Below, piece after piece: positions 13,025 through 24,820 of a stretch of DNA of 64,000 bases; the stretch's first letter is position 1; each line of letters begins with the position of its first letter. Below the pieces are notes generated by a model. The model was not told where the DNA came from. It saw only the letters and a list, made by a program, of their open reading frames with translations, and did not search any database. Source of the DNA: Prorocentrum cordatum (Eukaryota; Sar; Dinophyceae; Prorocentrales; Prorocentraceae); assembly GCA_963575745.1 (NCBI GenBank), contig CAUYUJ010004598.1:1-64000 (forward strand), read 5' to 3'. Made by a program: the position numbers and the translations under genes.

Positions 13025-13226
13025 CCATCACCATGACCCTCAGCATAATCATACTCATAGTCAGCAGCATCATCATCGTCTTCATCATCAGTATCATCAT
13101 TATCCTCATTATCCTCCTCCTCCTCCTCCTCATAATCATCCTTGCCATCATCATCAACATCATCAACATCATCATCATCACCATCATCATCATGAGCATC
13201 GTCATCATCAACATCATCATCATCAA

Positions 13227-13297
<71 letters not shown>

Positions 13298-13320
13298 CCA
13301 TCCTTCTCCTTCCCCATCAT
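12470..13320. repeat. (CAT)n and CAT-derived array
   Basis: A pure CAT run (12480-12605) is followed by degenerate CAT/CCT/CAG trinucleotides and a second pure run (about 13195-13300). Confidence 0.95.
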
Positions 13321-13321
13321 C

Positions 13322-13921
13322 CTCCCCCTCCTCCTCATCCTCCTCCTCCTCCTCTTCTGTTCCTGGGTCGCCCGATTTCGTGCTAGCTAGACGCGCTTTG
13401 CCCGAGGCTCGCTTCGCCTGCTTCGGTCTGCCCGGGTCTCGCCCTCCCGACCGTCCCGTCCGGGCCCGCCCGCCGACCCGCCCGTTCGGGTCCGTCCGAG
13501 TAGAACAAGGGGAGGCAGTCTCCTGCACTCTGGCACCAGCGCCTCACTGGGTGAGGCCTGCGGCCTCCTTCTTGTCACCCGCCGCGACGCCTCGCTGAGG
13601 GTTCCACGACCAATACGCGACCGATGCAGACTCGATAACAGCGATCGGATGCATAAGACCTGCTCGGGCCCTTCCGAGTTCGAAAGCGCAAGCGTCAGTA
13701 ACAAATCGGGGCCCTCGGGCCCACTCGGAGCAGCGGACGAGAAGGATCAGAAGTCATGGTGACAGCCTAAATGCATCCCAATCTCTCTCACAAGCGCACG
13801 AGGACGTCAGAAAAACAGGGCGCGGTGCACGGACCTCATAAGAAGAACGACCCTGCACTCCAGGAGGGCCCAAGAAGAGATGTGCTAACATGTACTCCGA
13901 AAGGTGCGAACAGCTATCAAC
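13322..13921. other. Sequence beyond the last recognised adaptin exon
   Basis: A short CCT run, then about 550 bases of unique sequence. The adaptin linker or ear exons would be expected on the minus strand from here downward. No matching exon was found. Confidence 0.4.
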
Positions 13922-13993
13922 CGCGCGGTCCGCCGACTTGTGGTACACGCTGCTCATGAGGGCAAGGTCCTGGATGAGCTTGTCGAGGAGGCC
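13922..13993 (-). CDS. Beta-adaptin exon 12 (last recognised)
   Basis: 24 codons, [20 protein letters not shown] then ADRA. It matches the end of the trunk (LLDEL...LASVYHK in animals). The acceptor is CCACAG|GGC and the donor GCG|GTTGAT. In the family a linker and ear domain follow; none was recognised downstream. Confidence 0.9.
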
Positions 13994-14352
13994 CTGTGGC
14001 GGTCGGGGGCCCTCCGCCGTCCCCGTCGCCGTCCCGTGCCCTGTCGTCGGCATCCTCCTCCGCCCCCCACGTCGTCCTGCTCATCCGTCCTCTCCCTCGC
14101 CCACCTCGTCCTCTTCGGCATGATCCTCGTTGGCCCACTGGTACTCCTCCTTCTCCTTTTGGGCCTGATCTCTCCTGACTTCAGCGCACCCGAGTTCCAC
14201 AAGACGTACCAATGGAGGCACGTGCCCACGACGGAGTCGAGATGGATGCCAGTGGGGACACAGACCCAATCAATCGCAAATTCACCGAATGCCTCCACCT
14301 CAATGCACATGCACCATAAACATCAGCCCAGATGTGCATCAATACATAAATA

Positions 14353-14390
<38 letters not shown>

Positions 14391-17300
14391 GACACACATG
14401 TTGTGCACCGAAGTGCGTGTGTACGGATACGAACGCTTGATTCCACAACACCCACACGCACACATGGTCACACATGTTGGCTCCTCACTCTCACACATGT
14501 CACTGCACGTGCTCTCCACGTCCCACGACCAATGAACACATCCGTGCATCGGTCCGCAGACGAATGCACACGTAGACCCTTTCATCAAGAAACACGCACA
14601 AAACGGCTGAAGTTGATATGTGCCCTCTCATGTCCTGAGCTGGTCAGCAATCCCACCAGCCCTTTGGGCGTGAGTGGTTTAGCGAGCTCCCTCTGTTCTC
14701 AACCCCCTTCTTCCCCTTCGGGGAAGGGTTTACCCCTCCCCCTACCCCCTCCCCCTGGACCTGGAGGGGGCCTTTCGCGGGTGGTTGGAGGGTCCTTTTC
14801 CGACCCCTTGGAGGGCTAAAATTCGACACCCCGCACGAGGATCGTGGCCCCGACGGGGGGACTGACGGAAATGCTCGCCTCTTCTTTGAAGCCAAAATCA
14901 TTGATTTTACTACGGTTTTGGCCCCATTTTGGCCTTCTGAGGGGGCAGCGCTAATTAAAGCTCCCCTCTTCTTTCAAGCCAAAATCATTGATTGTACTAC
15001 GGTTTTGGCCCCATTTTGGCCTTCTGAGGGGGCAGCGCTAATTAAAGCTCCCCTCTTCTTTGATCGATTTTCTCCAAGATGGCCCCAAGAAGCGCCCAGG
15101 AGGCACCAAGAGGCCCCAAGATGGCCCCAAGAGGCCCACAGGAGGCCCCCAAGAGGATCCCAAACGGCCCAAAGAGGCCCCCCCGAGGCACCCAAGACGC
15201 CGAAAAGCCCATCAGGACGACCCTCTACTCGCCTGGGCGTCGTTTCTGGACGGGCAGGAGGAGGGGCCCGAACGACTCACACCAGGACGAGGGGCCCGAA
15301 CAACTCACACCACGAGAAGCCCGAACGACTCACACCAGGACGAAGAGCCCGAACGACTCACACCACGAAGAGCCCGAACGACTCACACCAGGAAGAAGGG
15401 CCCGAACGACTCACACCAGGACGAGAAACCCCAAACGACTCAAACCACGAGGAGCGCTTTCTCTCCCTCCTCCTCCGCCTCGTCCTTCTCCCGCTCCCAC
15501 CACAAGGAGGATGTACAAGGAGGCGGGAGGAAGGAGGAACAGGGGAGATATGCGGGGGCAGGCGGAAACACGCCTGAAAAACACGACTGTCGGCATGCTT
15601 CGCTAGAGTTGCTGTTTTGAGATGGGCTGGTGGGGATACGCGAAGCGTGAAGAATTGCGCATTACTTCTGTGCGCCTAACAGATGTTCGTCTTAGATCCG
15701 AGCCCATCTGTCCACCCCACCTCTGGCTCTGATTTGTCGACACCCTCTCCCCCACGGTAAGCTAGGAAGTGATGAGTAGCGAGGCCGAGAAAAAGCACGC
15801 AAGACAGCTCTGGTCCACCTTCTCGATCGTCTGCGAGTCGTCCTGTCGGGGCAAGTCCGCTCGGCAAAACAATATGAGCTTCACTGACTGGTCACCATGG
15901 CCCACAACCCGCTCAAGAACCCTTCTGCTGGCACCTGGGTGCCTGGTCACCATGGAATACTACACACTGGTTGACACACACACTGTGGGTATGAGCGCCG
16001 AGAGCAGCTAGAGCGAAGCGACAACTTTCGACGAGTGCACTCTAAAGTGAGCAACAGATGGAGGCGGCAAATATAAACAAGCCAACCTCTGGGCTCTCTC
16101 TGTCAGTATCTCTCTATCGTGTCTATGAATATATGATACGAAAGGAACAACCAATCAGAAACTTGTTAGTGCTATAGGGCTATACGACCGTAAGGCTATA
16201 GGTCTATAGGGCAAACGGGCTATAGGGCTATAGGGTTATAGGCATATAGAGCTATAGGGCCATCGTGTTACAGGGCTATAGGGCTATAGGGCTACAAGGC
16301 TATAAGGCTTTGGGCTATAGAGCTATAGGGCTATAGGGCTGTAGGGCTATAGGGCTATAGGGCTACAGGGATATAGGGCTATAGGGCTATAGGGCTATAG
16401 GGCTCCAAGGCTATAGGGCTATAGGGCTATAGGGCTACAGGGCTATAGGGCTATAGGGCTCTAGGGCTCTAGGGCTCTAGGGCTCTAGGGCTATAGGGCT
16501 ATAGGACTATAGGACCAAAGGGCTATAGGCCTGTAGGGCGATAAGGCGATAAGGCTATAGGGTTATAGGGCTACTGGGCTATGGGGCTATAGGACTATAG
16601 GGCTACAGGGCTCTGGGGCTATAGGGCTATAGGGCTATAGGGCTGTAGAGCTATAGGGCTATAAGTCTATAAGGCTGTAGAGCTATAGGGCTATGGGGCA
16701 CCCGGGCACCCAGGCGGGCCGCGGAAAGCGACGGCAGAGCTCACCTAACCATATGAACCCGCTAGGACCCCTATATATATATATATATATATATATATGA
16801 TACCGGAGAATAAAGTCCATTATGAATTTGTTTAGGGCTATAGGGATATGGGACTATGGGGCTCTTAGGGCTACAGGACCATAGGGCTATAGGGCTATAA
16901 GGCTAAGGGCTACAAGGCTATAGGGCTATAGGGCTATAGGGCTATAGGTCTGTAGGGCTATAAGGCTATAAGGCAATAGGCTATAGGGCTATAGAGCTAT
17001 AGGGCTATAGGACTATAGGGCTATAGGGCAATTGGGCTATAGGGCTATAGGGCTATAGGGCTATAGGAGCTATGGGGCTATAGGGCTATCGGGCTATAGA
17101 GCTATAGTGCTATAGAGCTATAGAGCTCTAGAGCTATAGGGCAATAGGGCAATCGGGCTTTAGGGCCATAGGGCTACGGGGCTATGGGGCTATAGGGCTA
17201 TAGGGCTACAGGGTTATCAGGCACCCAGGCACCCGGACACCTTGGCACCCGGGCCCCCAGGCACCCAGGCACCCGGGCACCCGGGCACCCCCAGGCACCC

Positions 17301-20132
17301 CCGGGCACCCGGGCAGCCCCAGGCACCCGGGCACCGCGGAAATCGGCGGCGAGCCTCACCCGGGCACCCGGGCACCTGGGCACCCCGGCTTGCTGCCGAA
17401 ATCGGCGCCCCACCTCACCTGACCATATGAATCCGCTAGGACCCCTACAAAGGCACGCTCTGATTGGGGAATATATTTATATACATATATGTATGATGCC
17501 GGAGAAAAACTCCAATCATAGGGCTATAGGGCTATAGGGCTATACGGCTATTAAGCTGTAGGGCTATAGGGCTATGGGGCTATAGGGCTACAGGGCTATA
17601 GGGCTATAGGGCTACAGGGCTGTAGGGCTATAGGGCTGTAGGGCTATAGGGCTATAGGGCTACAGGGCTATAGGGCTATAGGACTATGGAGCTATAGGGC
17701 TACAGGGCTATAGGGCTATAGGGCTATAGGGAAATAGGGCTATAGGGCTACAGCCTATAGAGCTATAAGGCTATGGGGGCACCCCTGGGCACCTCCGGGC
17801 ACCCCCTGGCACCTCCGGGCACCCCCGGGCACCCGGGCACCCGGGCATCCTGGCACCCCCGGGCACCCGGGCACCCGGGCACCTGGGCACCCGGGCATCC
17901 GGGCTGGTCACCAAAATCGGCGACGCACCTCACCTAACGCTATGAGTCCGCTAGGACCCCTACAGAGGCAAGCCCTGATGGGGAACATATACATGTATAC
18001 ATGTATCGTTATCTCTTTCTATCTCTCTTTCTCTCTATGACGTTGCCCAATCATCTCTCGTGATATCCCCCTCTTTGGTCCGTCACCTTAGAAGTTCACC
18101 TCCCCTACTCTGCCCACTCTCGTAACTACGCCTCTGCAGCGCATCGCGGAACGCGCCTAAGATGTCACGCAATACCGCCACGGCCGAACGCCGTGTTCGA
18201 TCGGCTCGGGCACGTCCAGAATCCATCCCCTGACCCCATCTGGGAAATCGCCACGACAAGTTGTTCGACCCGAATCTGGCCGTGCCAAGCAGGGGGAGCC
18301 GCAAGGCTCAAAGAGAACAAGAAGAACTCATGGACTGCTCGTCTAGTAGTCGTCCCTAGTTCCATTACCAGGGGCAATCGCCGTCAGCGTCGCGAGACAG
18401 ATCTGGATTGGACAACCAAGGGCCCTGCGGTGGCCAAATAAGTGAGAAAGAAACCGTTGCACTTGCCTCTCTCGCATCCCCCCTGGATCCTTGATCGGTG
18501 GCTTGTCGCCCAGCACGACCTGCTTGGTCGCCTCGCAATGCCGCGGCGGGAACGCCGACAATGACAATGTCCCACACGCTTTACGCGACGATCAGTCTGA
18601 ACACGCCGTCGACCAGTATGCAAATGGTCAACCCGTGGGATCGAGGGATCTTCGAAAGCGAAGCGAAAGGTATCGAATGGCCGCGAAATTCGAATTGTAT
18701 AATCCCGCGCGAAATGGATTCGTGTCACGACACCTGAGCCCTCTTGGGCCGTCCTGGGCCTCCTGGGTGCCCCTGAAGGCCTCATGGGGGCGCCCTCGCG
18801 AGCCTCTGGGGAGCATCCTTCGAGCTTCCTAGGAGCATGTTGGGGACTTCAAGCCTCTTGGGAGTCTCTCGCACCTCCCTGGGCGCCTGGAGAATCTGAC
18901 AAAGAAATGGAAAAGCATGCTTCTGTTGGCCTATTGGGTGCTCTCTGGGGCGTCATTGGGGGCCTCTTGGAGATCTCGTTTGCCCTCTCGGAGCTTGCTC
19001 GGAAATCCCTGGGAGACGTGTTTGGACACCCTTGTCTGTACTCGGGTCTGTCGAAGCGGCCAGGGCCTCCGAGACACTCCCAAAGGCCCCAGCACCACCA
19101 TAGGGATTCGGGGCTCCAATGTCCGAGCCCCCAGCTGTGTGTTATGAGAATGTACATGCACATGCATGTGTATCTCCGCCACCGTGCCGCTGGGCATGGA
19201 GTGGGCGTGTCCGCAGGTTCGTTGCCCAATCCGATGCCTCAGTGCTCAGTCCTGAGGAGTGTTGTCAGGGGCCAGGACCCCAAAGTGCCACCTCTCTTGG
19301 GGCTTGCCGCGTGCCCCCATGGGCCTCGGATCGTCTTCTCACGTGATTTTGCTGGGCACAAGAAGGCCCCAGACGGGCCAATAGGACCCCAAGAGGCCCC
19401 CAAGACGGTCCAAGAGGGCCCCGAGTTGCCGAACGATCGCTCCAAGATGCCCTAGATGAGCCCAAGACGGCCTAAGAGGCCCCCAAGGCGGCCCAAGAGG
19501 CCTCCAAGAGGCTTCCCAAGAGCGCCCCAAGAGGCCAAAATCATTGATGTTCCTCCGATGTTTGAAGGCTTTGGGTTTTCTCGCCTCTTCGGCTTCCCGA
19601 CGCTCCAAGACGGCCCAACAGGCCCCGAAGATCGCCCCAAGACGGCCCAAGAGGCCTCCAAGAGGTCCCAAAAACAACCAAAAAAATATCCAAAGACGGC
19701 CATAGAGGCGCCCAAGACGGCCCAAGGGGCTCGAAAGACGTCTTCAAGAGGGGGCCAAGACGGGGAACCCCCCGAACTGACATTTAGAGCCCTCGGCCCC
19801 GAGGGGCCCCCAGGAGGCCACACGAGGCCCCCAAGAGGCCCCCGAGAGGCCCCCAAGAGGCCCCCGAGAGGCACCAAAGAGGCTCCCAAGAGGTCCAAAA
19901 ACAGCCCCCAAGAGGCCCCCGAGAGCGCTCCGAAGAGTCCCCAAAAAGCATCCCTGAGAACTCTGCCCACAACCCAGGCACGATGGCGGGATGGACCGAA
20001 GGCCATTAGACATCCACACAAAAGATACGTGCAAAACATACGCCTGCGAATATCTATCCCGTACATACACACACGTATATACACAAGTATGTGTGCACAC
20101 CCAAAACTACATGGTATATTCACAAACCCGCA

Positions 20133-20164
<32 letters not shown>

Positions 20165-22747
20165 CGTACATGTACTTGTCATGCATGTTTTAACTGCACG
20201 GTGGACAAATAAAGGTGTTCGAACCGCTGCTGAAGTCGGGGCCGTTGTTCGCAACGGGGGGCTTTCGGCGGGCTCACTCGAAAGAATGGGCGCTCAAAAA
20301 TACGTGCCACCAGTCCAACCATGCGTGGGCCAGTCGCACTGGCCCCTTGGTAACCCCTTCTTCAAAGTGGAGATGAATGATGGAGAATGGAATAACCCGG
20401 CTGGGACAAAGGAAAGATTGCCTGAATGGCTGTTGTATTGATTGCGTCTTTCCCCCTCGTCGATATCACGGAAATTAAGGAAACCAAAGGTACCGATACC
20501 GCTACTCCCCGGACCTCTCCCAGGGTGCGTTCTGCCCAGAATCTCGAGACAAATCCAGCAGTGGCGACGAGGGCCTCCAAGGAGGCCCAAAAAGGGAGAA
20601 AACGGGCGAGGTGTGGGCAATTGTTTTCTCTCCTCTGAGGAATCTGGGCGACGAAGTGAAGAAAGGTGTCGACCCCCTGGGCTTCGCCACACAAGTGCCC
20701 CACCAGGGGGTCCACTGAAGGCCTCTGACCGTCGGCCACCCACCTGGACCTGGCGTGAGAAGAGAAGCGAGGACGAGGGAGAGATGCGCGACCCGCGACA
20801 AGCGAGCCACTCCCGCGGCCAGCACCTGGCCACCTGCTCGGCTGCCTGGTCGGCTGTGGTGCAGGCGTCCTCGCCGGCGGCCGAGTCGGCCGACTTGCTG
20901 GCTGCGTCGCAGGCCGCCTGGTTGGCTGCCTCAGGGGCTGGCTCGTCGGCTGCCTCGTCGGTTGCCCGGCAGACTGCCTTCTCGACCGCACCGTTGGCTG
21001 CCTTGTGGGCTGCCTCATTCTTGGCTGCTTTGTCGGCTGCCTCGTTGGCTGCCGTGTGGGTTCCCTCGTTGGCTGTCTTGCTGGCTGAAGGAAAAAGGGA
21101 GCGAGACCTCTCGGGAAGTGGCGCGGTCATCCCAGCGTGTCGCGGTCCACAGGGCGGGAGTTGGCAACACGTCCTTCCCAGCAGGGACCACTGCGGCCCC
21201 CTTCTTCACGGTTGCTGCGCTGCACCGTGGCCACCCTCTCGAATCCCTGCAGCAAGGTATCTCCAATGGGTCCTCGGCAGGGTTGCCTACCGCCAAGATT
21301 AAAGAGGGGGGCGGAAGGGGGGCTTTGTATGAGCTCGTTGAGGAGCCCGCCGTCTGCAACCACGCACCAGTGCAACTCTGCCGCGCTGGCCAATATTACA
21401 GAGGACGGCAAGGGGGAACCCAGAGGCGTGGTGAATGAAGGAGGGCTTCTGGCGTGGACGTTTACCAGTTGTACATGGGAGGTCGTGGCGTAACAGGGCT
21501 GGAGCACTCAAGAAGGTATCAAGAGTGTCCTGGGGTAGGCCATAACGCCCGTCAATAAGACAGTGCAACACGAACGGCTGATGGGTCCGCCCTTTCCCCC
21601 TGGAGCTGAAACAAAAGGGAAGTGAGGGCAGGGAGATGCGAGGAGTATGGGAGTGGTTCATCGTAGGAGTGAGGAGGAATGGTTCAGACGATTGTGAACT
21701 GGAGTAGAGAAGATCTGCCGCTGCCGCGGTTGGCGCCGCCTCCGGTGGGTCGACGCCGAGGGGCGCCGATCGGCGGGAGTGGCGGAAAGGACAGCCCGAC
21801 GACGACGACGACGACGACGACGACGAAGACGACAACGACAATGACGACGACGACGACGAGAACGACGGTAGAGTGCGGTGCATTCGCGTTCCCGAAGCCA
21901 CACCCCCTTGCAAATCACCACGTAGTCGCGCCCCCGATGCCGCCGTCCAGAACAAAAAATTACGATTGAATCGCGCTCCTGAGGCGGCAACCCATTGCAA
22001 ACCACCACGAATTCGCGTTCTCGAGGTAGATAGAGGAAAAAAAATAATAACATAAACATGAACTTTCGGAGGTCCGCGCGGACTTCTTCGATCGGCGCGG
22101 GACCCCCTCCCTGGCGCGCGGAGCGCGCGCCAGGGGCGGCGCCGGAGGCGCCACAAGGGAGCTCCAGAGCCGATCCAAGAGGTCTGCGCGAAGCCCCGAA
22201 AGTTGCTGTGTATGTCGTTATTCGCTGATCGAATAGAGGCTGCCCAAAAGCGTTTCCCCCTCACCAGAGCAGAAAGCTCACGTGTACGGAGTTGGGATTC
22301 GTGTTCGAAGGGCGCTCTTTGCCCCCGCCCCCTCCGCACCGTTTCCTGAGAACTCGGCTCCAGGGAGCGCGCTCCAGAAGCCGCGAACAACTGTAGATTA
22401 CAGTGCAAGCGAGCTTCCGCGGTCACCATCTCTAACTGATCACTACAGGCGCGCGCAAGCAGCCAGCCGATGAGCAGCCCGAATCCACTGCCAACTAAGA
22501 ATCCAGACCGCAAGACTATCCACTGGGTTGCCAGCCAGCAAACTGACAGGAAAACTAGCTAACATGCCGATCCAAAGTGGCCATGCGAGCCGTGTGAGGA
22601 GAGGCTGGCGGCAGAGAATGAAACCCACTGCTGTGTGTACATATACGTGTGTATGAACGTGTATACATACATACACACGTACACACATACATACATACAT
22701 ACATACATACATACATACATACATACATACATACATACATACATACA

Positions 22748-22783
<36 letters not shown>

Positions 22784-23038
22784 TATATACACATACATAC
22801 ATACATACATACATACATACATACATACATGCATGCATGCATGCATGCATACATACATACATACATACATACATACATACATGCATACATACACATATAC
22901 ATACATACATACATACATACATACATACATACATACATACATACATACATGCGTACGTACGTACATACATACATACATGCATACATACATACATACATAC
23001 ATATGTACACACATACATACATACATACATACATACAT

Positions 23039-23096
<58 letters not shown>

Positions 23097-24765
23097 GGAC
23101 GGACAGACATGCATGCAGGCAGACAGACAGGCATGCATACATACATACATACATACACATACACATACACACATGAACACACATATGCATGCATGCATGC
23201 ATGCATGCATGCATACATGCATACATACATACATACATACATGCACGCATACATGCATACATACATACATGCATACATGCATGCGTGCATATATACATTA
23301 TATACATACCTTACACGCATGCATAGATGCGTAAGTACATACATAAATATACATGCATGCATGCATAATTGCATGTATGCATGAATAGGTACATACATAC
23401 ACAGACACACATACATGCATACATGCATGCAAGCATAACTCCATACAGAAATACATTCATGTGTATACCTATACATCGACATATACCTATACACATACAT
23501 ATGTATACATGCATACATACATACATACATGCATACATACATACATACATACACACATGCATACAAACAAACAAAAACAGTCCGCCTAACAAACAAACAA
23601 ACAAACAAGCAAACAAGCAAGCGAACATGCATAAAAGCATGCATGCATACAACCATACAAACAAACAAACATACATGCATGCATGCATACATATGTGTAT
23701 GTAAACACATACGTGCATGCATGAATGCATAGACGCACACATGCATGCATGCATGCATGCATACATACATAATGCATACATACATGCATACATGCATGCA
23801 TGCATACGTACATACATATATGTATACACAGAGATCCGCCACCGTGCCCCGGTGGCACGAAGTGGAGTGTCCCCAGGTCCACTGCTCAACACCCCTGCAC
23901 CTGTCTTCAGTCCTGACGATCCATGGACCCTCAGCCCCAGATTGCCAAAAATCTCTTGGGGCTCCAAGGCGCGCCCTCTGGGGCCCGGCGCGCCCTCTGG
24001 GGCCCGCCCCCGCCGCGTCCTGTCGCGTGACCGTGGGAGCCAAGAGGGCCCCAAGACGGACCAAGAGACCTCCAAGAGGCCGCCCAGACGGTCCAAAGGG
24101 CCAAGGGTAGCCAGAATCGATGCACGATCGGTCCAACACGCTCCAGGTGGCTCCAAGATGGCCCAAGAAGCTTCAAGACGTATCAAGAGAGCCCCAAGAG
24201 CATTCCCACGAGGGCCGCGAGAGGCCAAAATCATTGAGTTTCCTGAGGAGTTGGCGGGGGCTCTCGACTTTTCAAACTTCCGACGACCCAAGTCCCAAAA
24301 GGCCCGCAAGACCAGCCCAAGACGGCCCCAGAGGCCCCCTAGAGGGCCCCAAGACAGTCCAAAAGGCCCCAAGACGGACCAAGAGGAGCCCAAGATGGCC
24401 CAAGAGGGCCCCAGAACGGTCCCGAGAGGGGCTCAAGAAGTGGAACACGAAGCGAAAATCCAAGCCTCCCCCCCAAGAGGTACCTAAGAAGCCCCAAGAG
24501 GCCCCCAAACGGCCCCAAAACGGTCCCAATGGGCCCCCAAGAGGCTCTCAAGAGGCCCCAAGAGGCTCTCAAGAGGCCCATCAGAGGTCCCAAGAGGCCC
24601 CAAAACAGCCCCACAGAGGTCTCAAAACTGCTTCCAGCAGGCCCCCCAGAGGCCTCGACGAAATTCCAACGAACATCCAAGAGACCCCAGACCCTCAACC
24701 CAGTCACGGTGGCGGGATGGGCCGAAGGCCATGTTGTTTTATCTGTTTTCTCTCTCCCTCTCTCG

Positions 24766-24820
<55 letters not shown>

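Larger units (their letters stand above)
13994..15818 (-). other. Intron between adaptin exons 11 and 12
   Basis: GT-AG intron of 1825 bases. It holds an AC run (14352-14395), the 87-bp tandem repeat (14880-15062), CCAAGAGG units and a CGAACGACTCACACCA minisatellite. Confidence 0.8.

Noticed and set aside
15265-15445. CRISPR-like alternation of a repeated word and variable spacers
   Set aside because: Spacers are short and related to each other, the repeat is degenerate, there are no cas genes and the genome is eukaryotic; it is a minisatellite.
21310-21345. GLLNELIQ word on the minus strand, like the adaptin LLDELI segment
   Set aside because: That segment is already supplied by the exon at 13922-13993 and this one is out of order (before exon 10), without the following family residues.
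22559-24166. 535-codon Cys-Met-Tyr-Val frame
   Set aside because: Translation of CATA/TGCA microsatellites on the minus strand.
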